Assembly: GCF_039534915.1 (NCBI RefSeq)
Contig: NZ_BAAAWE010000001.1
Location: forward strand, 1,364,001 to 1,428,000
DNA from: Streptomyces roseofulvus
GTDB lineage: Bacteria > Actinomycetota > Actinomycetes > Streptomycetales > Streptomycetaceae
DNA length: 64,000 nt
Direction of reading: 5' to 3'
The position numbers were made by a program, and so were the translations under genes. Each line of letters begins with the position of its first letter. The first letter of the stretch is position 1. Below are positions 35,884-45,207 of this stretch, in pieces. The notes beneath the pieces were generated by a model. It made no database searches. It was not told the origin of the DNA and saw only the letters and a program-made list of their open reading frames with translations.

Positions 35884-36720
35884 ATGCCGGCACGGATCGC
35901 GTTCGAGTTCGAGACCCCGCGGGGTCGCCGCACCACGTCCCTGACGTACGAGCGCCGCGGAACGGGTGCTCCGCTGCTCCTCCTCCACGGGATCGGCCAC
36001 CACTGGCAGGCGTGGGAGCCGGTCCTCGACGTGCTGGCGACGGAACGCGACGTCATCGCCGTCGACCTGCCCGGCTTCGGCGCGTCCGACGGCCTCCCGC
36101 AGGGCTGCGCCTACGACCTGACGACGGTCACGCCCGTGCTCGCCGCCTTCTGTGCGGCGCTCGGCGTCGACCGGCCGCACGTGGCGGGCAACTCGCTCGG
36201 CGGACTGCTCGCCCTCCAGCTCGGCCGCGAGAAGGCCGTCCGCTCGGTCACGGCCCTCTCCCCCGCCGGCTTCTGGAACGAGAGCGAGCGCCGGTACGCC
36301 TTCGGCACCCTGCGCGCCATGCGCGGCGCGGCCCTCTCGATGCCCGTCCCCCTCATCGACCGCCTGTCCCGGACCCCGGCCGGGCGCACCGCGCTCACCA
36401 GCACCATCTACGCCCGGCCCGGCCGCCGCTCACCCGAGGCGGTCGTGGCCGAGACGCTGGCGCTGCGCGAGGCCACCGGCTTCCACCAGACCCTCGCCGC
36501 GGGGCGAACCGTCCTCTTCCGCGACGACATCCCGTCGCTGCCGGTCACCATCGCCTGGGGCACCCGAGACCGCCTGCTCCTGCGCCGCCAGGGCGTCCGC
36601 GCCAAGCAGGCCATCCCCGGCGCGCGCCTGGTGCGCCTGCCCGGCTGCGGCCACGTCCCGATGAACGACGACCCCGCGCTCGTCGCCCGCGTCATCCTCG
36701 ACGGCAGCGCCACCGCCTGA
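35884..36720 (+). CDS. Alpha/beta-fold hydrolase
   Basis: 278 residues from the ATG at 35884, supported by GAGGGA at 35872-35877; an ATG at 35866 has no ribosome site. LLLLHGIGHHWQAWE is the oxyanion region, AGNSLGG the nucleophile elbow, and GCGHVPMND the catalytic His. The Asp is in GTRDRL. A soluble esterase or haloperoxidase-like enzyme of unknown substrate. Its 3' end overlaps the tail of the convergent transporter frame by 291 bp. Confidence 0.88.
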   Translation: MPARIAFEFETPRGRRTTSLTYERRGTGAPLLLLHGIGHHWQAWEPVLDVLATERDVIAVDLPGFGASDGLPQGCAYDLTTVTPVLAAFCAALGVDRPHVAGNSLGGLLALQLGREKAVRSVTALSPAGFWNESERRYAFGTLRAMRGAALSMPVPLIDRLSRTPAGRTALTSTIYARPGRRSPEAVVAETLALREATGFHQTLAAGRTVLFRDDIPSLPVTIAWGTRDRLLLRRQGVRAKQAIPGARLVRLPGCGHVPMNDDPALVARVILDGSATA

Positions 36721-37608
36721 ACCGTCAGCCGCCTTCCGCCCCATCAGCAACCCGGTGCCGATCGCGGCGCCGGCTCCCACGAGAAGACCGCCGACGGCCT
36801 GCGGCAGACCGAGCGTGGCCGCGCCGACCGCGGCCGCGCTCAGCGCGGCCGCCACGGGGATGGCGCCCGTGAAGAGCGTGGCGCGCTCCATACCGATGCG
36901 CTCGACGCCCATGTAGAAGAGGACGAACCCGACGACGGTCGCGAGCACCGCCTGCCACAGCAAGGCACCCGACTCCACCGCGGTCGGCATCCGCACAACC
37001 CCGGCACCGTCCACGACGATCCCGAGCAGCACCGCCTCCACCGCGCCGACCCCGCAGACGGCGACCGTGAGCAACCGGGCACCGAGCGGACGCAGCACGG
37101 GCACCGCGAGCACCGTGAACCCCACCTCGCCGCCCAGCGCCGCCACCGACCAGCCGAGCCCCGCCAGGTCGGTACGCCCCCACCCCTGCACCGTGAAGGC
37201 ACCGGCGGCGACGAGCAGAGCCCCGTACAACACCGCCGGCGCGGGCCGCCGCCCTTCGAGCAGCGGAACGAGGACGGCGACCACGATCGGGGCGCACCCG
37301 ACGACGACGCCGGGGACGGCGGGCTCGGCCGTGCGCTCGGCGGCGAGGACGGCCAGGTTGAAGCCGACCATGCCGACGGCGGCCAGGACCGCGATCCGCA
37401 CCCATTGACCGGGCCTGAGCCGTCGCAGCGGAGCGAGCCCTCCCCGGCCGAGAAGGGGGAGCAGGAGCAGACAGGCGGCACCGTAACGGAGGGCCTGTCC
37501 GCCCGCGTACGGGTAGTCGCCGAGCAGACCGTTGGCGGTGAAGGAAGCGCCGACGAGGGCGTAGGCGAGGGTCACGAGCAGGACTCCGCGCAGGGCGTTC
37601 GCGTTCAT
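36430..37608 (-). CDS. EamA/DMT-family transporter with an extended, possibly spurious C-terminus
   Basis: 392 residues from the ATG at 37608. Ten membrane helices occupy about residues 1-295, ending GLLVGAGAAIGTGLLMGRK, a normal DMT protein. The frame then has no stop and runs another 95 residues antisense through the hydrolase gene as a hydrophilic Ala/Gly/Glu/Asp-rich tail. A TGA sits in another frame just after MGRKA, so a one-base shift would give the usual ending. It is divergent from the MocR regulator by 47 bp, and so is probably its target. Confidence 0.8.
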   Translation of the reverse strand: MNANALRGVLLVTLAYALVGASFTANGLLGDYPYAGGQALRYGAACLLLLPLLGRGGLAPLRRLRPGQWVRIAVLAAVGMVGFNLAVLAAERTAEPAVPGVVVGCAPIVVAVLVPLLEGRRPAPAVLYGALLVAAGAFTVQGWGRTDLAGLGWSVAALGGEVGFTVLAVPVLRPLGARLLTVAVCGVGAVEAVLLGIVVDGAGVVRMPTAVESGALLWQAVLATVVGFVLFYMGVERIGMERATLFTGAIPVAAALSAAAVGAATLGLPQAVGGLLVGAGAAIGTGLLMGRKAADGSGGGAAVEDDAGDERGVVVHRDVAAAGQAHQARAGDGLLGADALAAQEQAVSGAPGDGDRQRRDVVAEEDGSPRGEGLVEAGGLAQRQRLGHDRLG

Positions 37609-37655
37609 GGTCCTGACGCTAGGGAGCAGAGCGGCCCGGATTAAGGTCCACTTCC

Positions 37656-39134
37656 ATGACGTCATCGGGGACCACTTCAGGCGCGGCGCCGGTTCCGTCG
37701 GCCAGGGACGTCGGCGCGCAGCCGGCGTGGGAGCTGCTGCTGCCCGCCGCGGCGGCACCCGCGCGCCGACGCGGCCGCGCCCTGCAGGAAGCCCTGCGCG
37801 AGGCGGTCCGCACCGGACGGCTCACCGCCGGCACCCGCCTGCCGTCGAGCCGCGCACTCGCAGCCGACCTCGGAGTCTCGCGCGGCCTGGTCACGGAGGC
37901 GTACGAGCAGCTGGCGGCGGAGGGCTACCTCCGCAGCGGCCGGGGCTCGGGGACCTGGGTGAGCGGCACGGCCCGAACGGCACGGGCGACCACGCCTGCC
38001 GACCCGAGCGCACCTGCGGCGTCGGACCCGTACCCCTCCGGGGTCACGGTCGACTTCCGGCCCGGCACCCCCGATCTCTCCCTCTTCCCGCGAACGGCAT
38101 GGGCGGCGGCCCAGCGAGCGGTGCTCACCGAGCTGCCGCACCAGGCACTCGGATACCCCGATCCACGGGGACTGCCCGTGCTGCGTGCGGCGCTCGCGTC
38201 GATGCTGACCAGGCGCCGGGGCGTGGTGGCTGATCCGGACCGGCTGGTGGTGTGTTCGGGCGTGGCACAAGCGGCGACGCTGCTCGGGTTCGCGCTCCGG
38301 TCGCGGGGACACGGCGAAGTGGGTGTGGAGGACCCGGGAAGCCCCGAGCACGCTCGGCTCTTCGCAGCGACCGGCCTGAGATCGGTGTGGCTGCCGCTCG
38401 ACGAGGACGGCCTGTGTCCCGATCCACTGAGGGCGGCGGGCCTTCGGGCCGTGGTGGTGACGCCGTCGCACCAGTTCCCGTCCGGGATCGCGTGGTCGGC
38501 GGAGCGCCGAGGAATGCTCCTGGAGTGGGCGCGCACGGTGGACGGCTACGTCCTGGAGGACGACTACGACGGCGACTTCCGGTACGACCGCGCGCCGGTC
38601 GGCGCGCTCCAGGGGCTGGATCCCGAGCGGGTCGTGTACGCCGGCTCGGTGAGCAAGTCCCTTGCGCCGGGGCTGCGGCTGGGCTGGATGGTGCTGCCGG
38701 AGGCGCTCGTCGACGAGGTCGTCGAACGGAAGCGGACGATGGATCTGGGCCATCCGGCACTCGACCAGGCGGTGTTGGCACACATGGTGACGAGCGGGGG
38801 CTACGACCGGCAGTTGCGGCGCTGCCAGCGCATGTACCGGGAGCGGCGTGACGCCCTGTTGGCCGCGCTGGAGAAGCAATTCCCTGGAACGGAGGTCACC
38901 GGCATCGCGGCCGGACTCCATGTCATCGCCTGCCTCCCGGTCCGATTCGGGCCGGCCGAACGGTTCCTGGCCCATGCGGCGGGCGCGGGCGTGGCCATGC
39001 GACGCCTGGAGGAGTACGGGACGGCACGCCCTTCGGACGGCGCCGTGCGACTGGTCATCGGGTACGCGCATCTGGCACCGACGGCGATCTCGGCAGGGAT
39101 ACGACGTGTGGCGGAGGCCCTGGAGGATTGCTGA
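37656..39134 (+). CDS. MocR/PdxR-family regulator (GntR-aminotransferase fusion)
   Basis: 492 residues. The winged helix (about 40-105) has [20 protein letters not shown] and [13 protein letters not shown] fold-type I aminotransferase domain follows, with [26 protein letters not shown] and the PLP lysine in [14 protein letters not shown]. PdxR-type members activate PLP synthesis; others control neighbours such as transporters. Here the neighbour is a DMT transporter, so it may control pyridoxal, amino-acid or amine efflux. Confidence 0.9.
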   Translation: MTSSGTTSGAAPVPSARDVGAQPAWELLLPAAAAPARRRGRALQEALREAVRTGRLTAGTRLPSSRALAADLGVSRGLVTEAYEQLAAEGYLRSGRGSGTWVSGTARTARATTPADPSAPAASDPYPSGVTVDFRPGTPDLSLFPRTAWAAAQRAVLTELPHQALGYPDPRGLPVLRAALASMLTRRRGVVADPDRLVVCSGVAQAATLLGFALRSRGHGEVGVEDPGSPEHARLFAATGLRSVWLPLDEDGLCPDPLRAAGLRAVVVTPSHQFPSGIAWSAERRGMLLEWARTVDGYVLEDDYDGDFRYDRAPVGALQGLDPERVVYAGSVSKSLAPGLRLGWMVLPEALVDEVVERKRTMDLGHPALDQAVLAHMVTSGGYDRQLRRCQRMYRERRDALLAALEKQFPGTEVTGIAAGLHVIACLPVRFGPAERFLAHAAGAGVAMRRLEEYGTARPSDGAVRLVIGYAHLAPTAISAGIRRVAEALEDC

Positions 39135-39284
39135 GGCGGCAAGGGTCTTCTGTTCACGCGGGGTTCGCGCGGTCGCTGCTCCTGGCGACTAGGCAAGGTT
39201 CCGGTGCGGACTGTCGCACCGGACGCCGGTCTCGACGTCGTCGCCACGACGTCGTGTCGGCCCTGATCCGCTCTCGGAGGTCAC

Positions 39285-40901
39285 ATGTCCAAGAACCCGC
39301 CCGGCTCCCACACTGCCGTCCCGGCCACGAATCCTTCCGCTCCCGCGCGCCGCAGTGTGCTGCGGGGCTCGCTCGCGGCCTCCGCCGGGATCGCCCTGGG
39401 CGGCGGGGGCCTTGCGGCGCCGGCCTTCGCCCTGTCGGGGCGACCCGCGGCCCAGTGGGGTGTGCAGACCGGTGACGTCACGGCCCGTTCCGGGCTGGTG
39501 TGGGTCCGGTCGGACCGGCCCGCCCGGATGATCGTCGAGACGTCCGCGACGGAGTCGTTCCGACGGGTTCGCCGTCATCGCGGGCCGCTGCTGGGCACGG
39601 GAACCGACTTCACGGGAACGACGTTTCTGCGGGGCCTGCCGCCCGGTGAGCAGATCCACTACCGGGTCGTCCTCGCCGACATCGACGATCCGCGACGCAC
39701 GAGCGAGCCGGTCCTCGGCACGTTCCGTACGGCTCCGGAGCGGCGTCGCGACGGCGTGCGCTTTCTCTGGTCCGGGGACATCGCCGGGCAGGGCTGGGGC
39801 ATCAACCCGGACATCGGCGGGTTCCGCGCTTTCGAGGCCATGCGCCGGCTCGACCCCGACTTCTTCCTGTGCAGCGGTGACACCGTTTATGCCGACGGAC
39901 CGCTGCAGCCGTCCGTGACGCTCCCGGACGGTCGGATCTGGCGCAACCTGGTGACGCCGGAGAAGGCGAAGGTCGCCGAGACCCTCGACGAGTACCGGGG
40001 CAACTTCCGATACAACCTGCTCGACCAGAATGTCCGGGCGTTCAACGCGCAGGTGCCGGCGGTGGTCCAGTGGGACGACCACGAGGTACGAAACAACTGG
40101 TACCCAGGCCAGATCCTCGACGACGCACGGTACACGGAGAAGAACGTGGACGTGCTCGCCTCCCGGGCGTCGCGCGCCTTCGCCGAGTACTTCCCGGTCT
40201 CGACGATGCAGGCGGCCGGTCCCGGTGCAGGCGGCCGGATGCACCGGGTGGTGCGATACGGACCGCTCCTCGATGTCTTCGTGCTGGACATGCGCTCGTA
40301 CCGCAACGCGAACTCGCCCGGCCGGCAGGCGGACGACACCACCGGCATCCTGGGAGCCGAGCAGCTCGCCTGGCTGAAGCACGAACTGTCCCGTTCACGC
40401 GCGGTCTGGAAGGTTCTGGCCGCGGACATGCCGATCGGACTGGTCGTGCCGGACGGCGCCACCGCCTTCGAGGCGATCGCACAGGGCGACCCGGGCGCCC
40501 CGCTCGGACGTGAGCTGCAGATCGCCGAGCTGCTGCGGTTCATCAAGCACCGCCGGATCACCGGCACGGTATGGCTCACGGCGGACGTGCACTACACCTC
40601 GGCGCAGCGCTACGCGCCGGAGCGGGCCGCCTTCCAGGATTTCGCTCCTTTCTGGGAGTTCGTGTCGGGTCCGCTGGCCGCGGGTGGGTTCCCCGCGAAC
40701 AAGCTGGACTCGACGTTCGGCCCGGAGCGCGTGTTCGTGCGAGCGCCCGAACGGGCGAACGTGTCACCGATGGAGAGCCCGCAGTACTTCGGCGAAGTGG
40801 ACATCGACGGCGCAAGCGCTGAGCTGACGGTGCGTCTGCGAGGGGATGACGACACCGTGCTGTTCACCAAGGTCCTGCAGCCGGGCCTGGTGGGACAGTA
40901 G
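39285..40901 (+). CDS. PhoD-like alkaline phosphatase, Tat-exported
   Basis: 538 residues. The twin-arginine signal is ARRSVLRGSLAASAGIAL, ending near PAFA, so the folded enzyme is exported by Tat. An Ig-like N-domain with WGVQTGDVTARSGLVWVRSD leads to the metallophosphatase domain with SGDIA, CSGDTVYAD, WDDHEVRNNW and LTADVHYTSA, which hold the metal ligands. A phosphodiesterase/phosphatase for phosphate supply. The CGGAGG ribosome site is at 39275-39280. I see no convincing PHO box upstream. Confidence 0.93.
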   Translation: MSKNPPGSHTAVPATNPSAPARRSVLRGSLAASAGIALGGGGLAAPAFALSGRPAAQWGVQTGDVTARSGLVWVRSDRPARMIVETSATESFRRVRRHRGPLLGTGTDFTGTTFLRGLPPGEQIHYRVVLADIDDPRRTSEPVLGTFRTAPERRRDGVRFLWSGDIAGQGWGINPDIGGFRAFEAMRRLDPDFFLCSGDTVYADGPLQPSVTLPDGRIWRNLVTPEKAKVAETLDEYRGNFRYNLLDQNVRAFNAQVPAVVQWDDHEVRNNWYPGQILDDARYTEKNVDVLASRASRAFAEYFPVSTMQAAGPGAGGRMHRVVRYGPLLDVFVLDMRSYRNANSPGRQADDTTGILGAEQLAWLKHELSRSRAVWKVLAADMPIGLVVPDGATAFEAIAQGDPGAPLGRELQIAELLRFIKHRRITGTVWLTADVHYTSAQRYAPERAAFQDFAPFWEFVSGPLAAGGFPANKLDSTFGPERVFVRAPERANVSPMESPQYFGEVDIDGASAELTVRLRGDDDTVLFTKVLQPGLVGQ

Positions 40902-40923
40902 CTCGGTTCCCCGTTGCGCGGAG

Positions 40924-40949
40924 TTATCCACAGGCCGGCCTGTGGATAC
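40924..40949. promoter_or_regulatory. Perfect 24-bp palindrome carrying two DnaA-box-like sequences
   Basis: Bases 40925-40948 are perfectly self-complementary. TTATCCACA (40924-40932) is a consensus DnaA box, and its inverted partner reads GTATCCACA on the minus strand (40941-40949). It lies 23 bp after the phosphatase stop, so it may also act as a terminator hairpin. Confidence 0.7.
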
Positions 40950-40986
40950 GAGCGGGATGTCAGTGGCGGGCCCTACCGTCGATTTC

Positions 40987-42354
40987 ATGACGCGATCCGT
41001 TCAGGCGCTCGCTTACGCACGCCCATCTTCCCTTGAGTCCACGGCCTCCGGCCGGCTCCTCGGTCTGGAGACGGCCGGAGGCATGACGCCTCGCGGCGCC
41101 GAGGCCCATCCCCACTTCTTCGCCGGTTTCCTGGCAGCGCCTCAGATAGCCGCTCGCGGCCTGCTGGCGGTGGCGGATGTGGCCGCGGCCCGCTACTACC
41201 AGCGGACGAGACCGGGGTCGCTGGATCCTGTCGTGACGGGGAACGGGGACCGTCTGAGGTTCGAGTCCTTCTCGGGGTGCGGCGGGGTGTACGCGCGGCT
41301 CGACGTGCTCGACGAGGGCCTCGGTGGAACGGAAACAGGCCACGGCACCACCAACGTCGACGTGAACAACCCTCTGCGCGAAGCGCTTTCACGGATGTCC
41401 GGCGACGATCCGATGCATCTGCGGGTGGGGCCGGACGAGATGGCGGTCTCGACCCTCGGCGGATCGGTGGTGGAGAAGAAGGTTCCCCTGCCCGACCGCT
41501 GGTTGCGGGGCTTCGCGGAGGCACAGGTCGCCTCGGCCCGGTTCGACCTGCGGGCCGAGCTGACCGGTGCTGAGGCCGTGCGGTTCCTTCGCGGGCTGCC
41601 CCGCACGCAGAGCCGGGGCCGGGCTCCGCTGTGGGTGGCCCAGTCCGGCCGGACTCTTCGCCCGACGACCCGCCCGGGGCTGGGAGCCGTATGCCTGCCG
41701 GGGCCGGACCGGCTGGTCGCTCTGGAGCGGGTGCTGCGCTTCGCCACGGCACTCCGGGTGTACGGGCCACTGCCCGACGGCATGGCCGCGCCCAGCGCTT
41801 GGGAAGTGACCCTGCCGGGCATGCGGCTGACCCTCACCCTCTCCCCCGATCCCGCCCGCGGATTCTCCGGGGAGGGCGGCGTTCTCGAAGCCCTCGCCAC
41901 GGACGACGCTGCCGCGGACGCGGAGCTGATCGGCGTCCTCCTCGCCTGGGAGCCGAGGATCGATCCGGCCGATCTCACGGAACAGTCCGGACTCACCATG
42001 GACCGGGTCCGCGCCGCCCTGACCAGGCTGGGCACGGCCGGGCGGGTCGGCTACGACGTCGCGGACGCCGCGTACTTCCACCGGGAGCTTCCCTATGACG
42101 CGGACAGAGCCGAACGGCACAACCCACGGCTTGTCTCCGCGCGACAACTGGTGGCGCGGGACGCGGTGACTCTCGACAAGGAGATGGCGACGGTGGTCTC
42201 GGGCGAGCGGCGCTACCGCGTCAGGGAAGCCGACGGGGTCCTGAGCTGCACGTGCACGTGGTGGACGGACTATCGCGGCCGGCGTGGGCCGTGCAAGCAC
42301 GCCTTGGCGGTACGCATGGTGCGTCGCGGCGCGGGAGGGGCGTCGGCGGCATGA
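40987..42354 (+). CDS. SWIM zinc-finger protein
   Basis: 455 residues from the ATG at 40987. The C-terminal SWIM finger reads CTCTWWTDYRGRRGPCKH (CxCx(n)CxH), preceded by RYRVREADGVLS. The first 370 residues are a large unnamed domain: VGPDEMAVSTLGG, FRR-type loops and a winged-helix-like EQSGLTMDRVRAALTRLG near 330. SWIM domains bind DNA or proteins. The E. coli yehLMPQ cluster pairs a SWIM protein with AAA and VWA proteins; none is here. It overlaps the next gene by 4 bases (ATGA). Confidence 0.85.
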   Translation: MTRSVQALAYARPSSLESTASGRLLGLETAGGMTPRGAEAHPHFFAGFLAAPQIAARGLLAVADVAAARYYQRTRPGSLDPVVTGNGDRLRFESFSGCGGVYARLDVLDEGLGGTETGHGTTNVDVNNPLREALSRMSGDDPMHLRVGPDEMAVSTLGGSVVEKKVPLPDRWLRGFAEAQVASARFDLRAELTGAEAVRFLRGLPRTQSRGRAPLWVAQSGRTLRPTTRPGLGAVCLPGPDRLVALERVLRFATALRVYGPLPDGMAAPSAWEVTLPGMRLTLTLSPDPARGFSGEGGVLEALATDDAAADAELIGVLLAWEPRIDPADLTEQSGLTMDRVRAALTRLGTAGRVGYDVADAAYFHRELPYDADRAERHNPRLVSARQLVARDAVTLDKEMATVVSGERRYRVREADGVLSCTCTWWTDYRGRRGPCKHALAVRMVRRGAGGASAA

Positions 42355-45119
42355 CGGTGGGCAGCGCGCCTCGGGTCGGGCGCGGCGATGGAGCAGGCAA
42401 GCAACCCATGGGGGTGGAGATGACGACAGCGGTACTCAGCGGGACGAGCGACGCCAGTGGCGTCGACGCGCTGATGAAGGCGGTGCGCGCCGGTCGCGCC
42501 GGCGAGGTTCCAGTACTTCTGGAACCGTTGGACGCCTCCGCACGTGCGGAGGCACTCCGGCAGCTCAAGGCACTGCGCTCCGAGGTGCGTTCCTGGGACT
42601 GGAACCGGTGGGAGGAGACAGCTCGCGTTCGGCGGGCTTTGTACGTCGCGGGGGCGGGCTGCCACACGGGGGCCGCCGCGGCAGCGAGCTGGCTCGGCGG
42701 GCGCGACCTGCTCAGCTGGCGTACCGAGGACGGCGTCCTGACCCTGCGGGTGCTCTTGGACCGGACGCCCGTGTGGCGTGCCGACGTCGCTCACCGGCTG
42801 GCGGCCAAGCCGACGGTCGCGGAGGCGTGCTACGGGCTGATCCGGGGGTTGGTCGAGAGCTCGGGAGCAACGGTGCCGGCGACGGACGGCTATGTGCTCG
42901 GCTGGGCCCGGCAGATCACGGACAGCAGGCTGCTGGAGAGCCTGAGGGCGGATCCGCAGACGCCAGTGCTCGTGGCCCACGCGCTCGCGATGCAGGAGAC
43001 CCCGGACCAGCTGGCCTCGTCGGGGAAGAGCGGTTCCGCGACACACTGGCCGACCGCCCTGGCGGCGCTCGTGAGCGAAGGAGTGCTCGACCGCGCGGAG
43101 ACGGTCGACCTGTGCGTGTCGCGACTGCTGCGCGGCGGACGACAGCGCAACCTGCGGTTCTCCTTGGCGCTGCTGCAGTTGGTGCCGCCGAACGCGGAGG
43201 AGCGACGCGAGCGCATCGCCGACTGGATCGGCATGACCGCCGACGCGGTCTCCCCGGTTGCCGGATACGCACAGAAGGCACTGTCCGGACTTGCGCTTGA
43301 GGGGGCGCTGCCCGGTGGGGCCTTCGCGGAGATGACGGCGGGGGTGCTGTTCCGCACGGAGAAGAAACTGCTGCGAGCCCAGTTGTCGCTGGTCAACCGG
43401 GCGCTCGCCAAGAATCCGGCGCTCGCCGCCGAGGTGTTGCCCGTGGTCGCTGATGCCTTCGGTCACGACGACTCGGAGATTCAGGAGCGAGCGCTGCGGG
43501 TCGTGGCTCGCCACCTGAAGTCCGTCGACGAGGAGACGAGTCGGGGGCTCGCCGAGGCGGCTTCGCTGCTCGGCCCCGCCCACCGGAGCGCTGCCGAGGC
43601 GGTCTTCGGCAGCCTCGTGGCGACGGCCGACCAGCTTCCGTACGAGGAGCTCCTGCCTCCCGTACCGGAGCCTGAGTTCCTGCCGGGGCCGGAGGGGTCG
43701 CTGGAGGAATTGATGGAAGACCTGCTGGTCCAGCAGCGGCGATCGGGCGGCGCGATGGAGTTCGAAAGGGCTCTCGACGGTCTGGTACGGCATGCTCACC
43801 AGGACCGGGACAAGGTGGCCGCCCACGTACGAGAGTCGTTCGCCGACGCCTACTGGTACGACACGAGCGCTTTCCCGCACCACCTTCGATATGACTACTT
43901 CCGGCACGGTCCGCGCGGCATGGAGGCCGTCCTGGCCTCGCTCGTGGGGAAGGTGAAGCCGGAACGGATCGAAGCCGGCCGGAATCAGCCGGTTCCTCCG
44001 CAGGCGTGTGTGCACCGAGCGATGGAGGTGACGGAGGAGACCCGGATCTGGGAGGTTGCTCACCTGATCGGCGGCGGCACGCTGCCGTTGCTCCTGTCCA
44101 CACCGACCCGGCACACCGGAGGCATCGATCCTCTGGTCCTCGTGGGGCGGCTTCGCGAGTATGCGGACGCCGGACTCGAACCGGCGCCGGTGGACCTGGG
44201 CCACGCACTGCTGAGGGTGCGCCGACAGGACCCGTCCGCAGCGCAGGCCGCGGAGCAGGCAGAGGCGCTGGGCAGTGGGGCGGGGGCTCGGTTGGCGGCG
44301 TGGCTGCGCTCGGAGAACCCGCTGGTCGCGACGGTGCGATTCCGTCCCCGAGCGGACAAGGGTTCGGACCGCTGGTGGCTGGTGAACCGGATTCTGGTCG
44401 AGATGGCGAAGCGCCCGGAGTTCAAGAAGGAGTTCCCGAAGACCTTCCACTGGCTCGCCGGTGGTCTGCTGCCGAACGCCCGAGGCTGCTACCACTGGGA
44501 GCAGGTCCCCGAGCGATGGGCCACGCTGCTGCCCGCGGACCGGGAGCTGCTCGCGGCGTTTCTGCTCTCGTCCATGGCGAGCGCGGTCGACGGCGACACC
44601 GCACGAGACGTGACGGGTCCGCTCACCCTTCTCGCGGAGGGTGAAGGACAGATGGGCCGGGCTGTGGCGCTGGTACTGGCCTTCGGCCTCGGCTGTCGGG
44701 ACGCCGACGACCGGCTGCGGGCCGTCGACGCCCTGCTCGTCCTGGCGGCCCGCGGTGAGCTCGACGCCCGCCAGGTGGGCAGGGATCTGGCCTGGCTCCT
44801 CGCCGAACGCTCGATGAAGCCCAACCGCCTCGCGGACGCGGCCCGGACCGCGGCCGCCACCGGCGCGTACGGCACCGTGTGGACGATTCTCTCGGAGGCG
44901 CTCCCGGCACTCCTGGAGGCGGAGAAGCCCATGCGTGGCCTGGGCGAGCTGCTGGCCATCGCGGCGGACTGCGTGGAACGCTGCGGGGCGACGGGGGAAC
45001 TGTCAGGACTCGAACGGCATGCCTCGGCGCGCGGCACGTCACAGTTGGTGACGCAGTCCAAGCGCCTCCTGAACGCACTCCGCCAGAAAACCGATCAGGG
45101 CACGGCAGAATCGCCCTGA
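42351..45119 (+). CDS. Very large helical-repeat protein (DUF6493-like), partner of the SWIM protein
   Basis: 922 residues from the ATG at 42351, coupled by ATGA to the SWIM gene; an ATG at 42420 is an alternative. Almost entirely helical, with HEAT/ARM-like repeats: LLQLVPPNAEERRERIADWI, VLPVVADAFGHDDSEIQERA, LRVVARHLKSVDEE and LLVLAARGELDARQVGRD. No signal or membrane segment. I recall the name DUF6493 for such SWIM-linked proteins but cannot confirm. It probably scaffolds a complex with the SWIM protein. Confidence 0.75.
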   Translation: MTVGSAPRVGRGDGAGKQPMGVEMTTAVLSGTSDASGVDALMKAVRAGRAGEVPVLLEPLDASARAEALRQLKALRSEVRSWDWNRWEETARVRRALYVAGAGCHTGAAAAASWLGGRDLLSWRTEDGVLTLRVLLDRTPVWRADVAHRLAAKPTVAEACYGLIRGLVESSGATVPATDGYVLGWARQITDSRLLESLRADPQTPVLVAHALAMQETPDQLASSGKSGSATHWPTALAALVSEGVLDRAETVDLCVSRLLRGGRQRNLRFSLALLQLVPPNAEERRERIADWIGMTADAVSPVAGYAQKALSGLALEGALPGGAFAEMTAGVLFRTEKKLLRAQLSLVNRALAKNPALAAEVLPVVADAFGHDDSEIQERALRVVARHLKSVDEETSRGLAEAASLLGPAHRSAAEAVFGSLVATADQLPYEELLPPVPEPEFLPGPEGSLEELMEDLLVQQRRSGGAMEFERALDGLVRHAHQDRDKVAAHVRESFADAYWYDTSAFPHHLRYDYFRHGPRGMEAVLASLVGKVKPERIEAGRNQPVPPQACVHRAMEVTEETRIWEVAHLIGGGTLPLLLSTPTRHTGGIDPLVLVGRLREYADAGLEPAPVDLGHALLRVRRQDPSAAQAAEQAEALGSGAGARLAAWLRSENPLVATVRFRPRADKGSDRWWLVNRILVEMAKRPEFKKEFPKTFHWLAGGLLPNARGCYHWEQVPERWATLLPADRELLAAFLLSSMASAVDGDTARDVTGPLTLLAEGEGQMGRAVALVLAFGLGCRDADDRLRAVDALLVLAARGELDARQVGRDLAWLLAERSMKPNRLADAARTAAATGAYGTVWTILSEALPALLEAEKPMRGLGELLAIAADCVERCGATGELSGLERHASARGTSQLVTQSKRLLNALRQKTDQGTAESP

Positions 45120-45207
45120 ATCAGTCATAAATCCTCCAGATCGCCACTTAACCCGCCAGTCACAAAGCGTTCGTGATCACGCAACACCTCTCGGTCACAG
45201 TGAAGTC

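Noticed and set aside
39135..39284. PHO box before the PhoD-type gene
   Set aside because: Short GGTTC-type words occur but not as the 11-bp direct repeats required for PhoP binding.
40924..40949. Replication origin
   Set aside because: Only two DnaA-like boxes, no AT-rich unwinding region, and no dnaA, dnaN, or gyr genes nearby.
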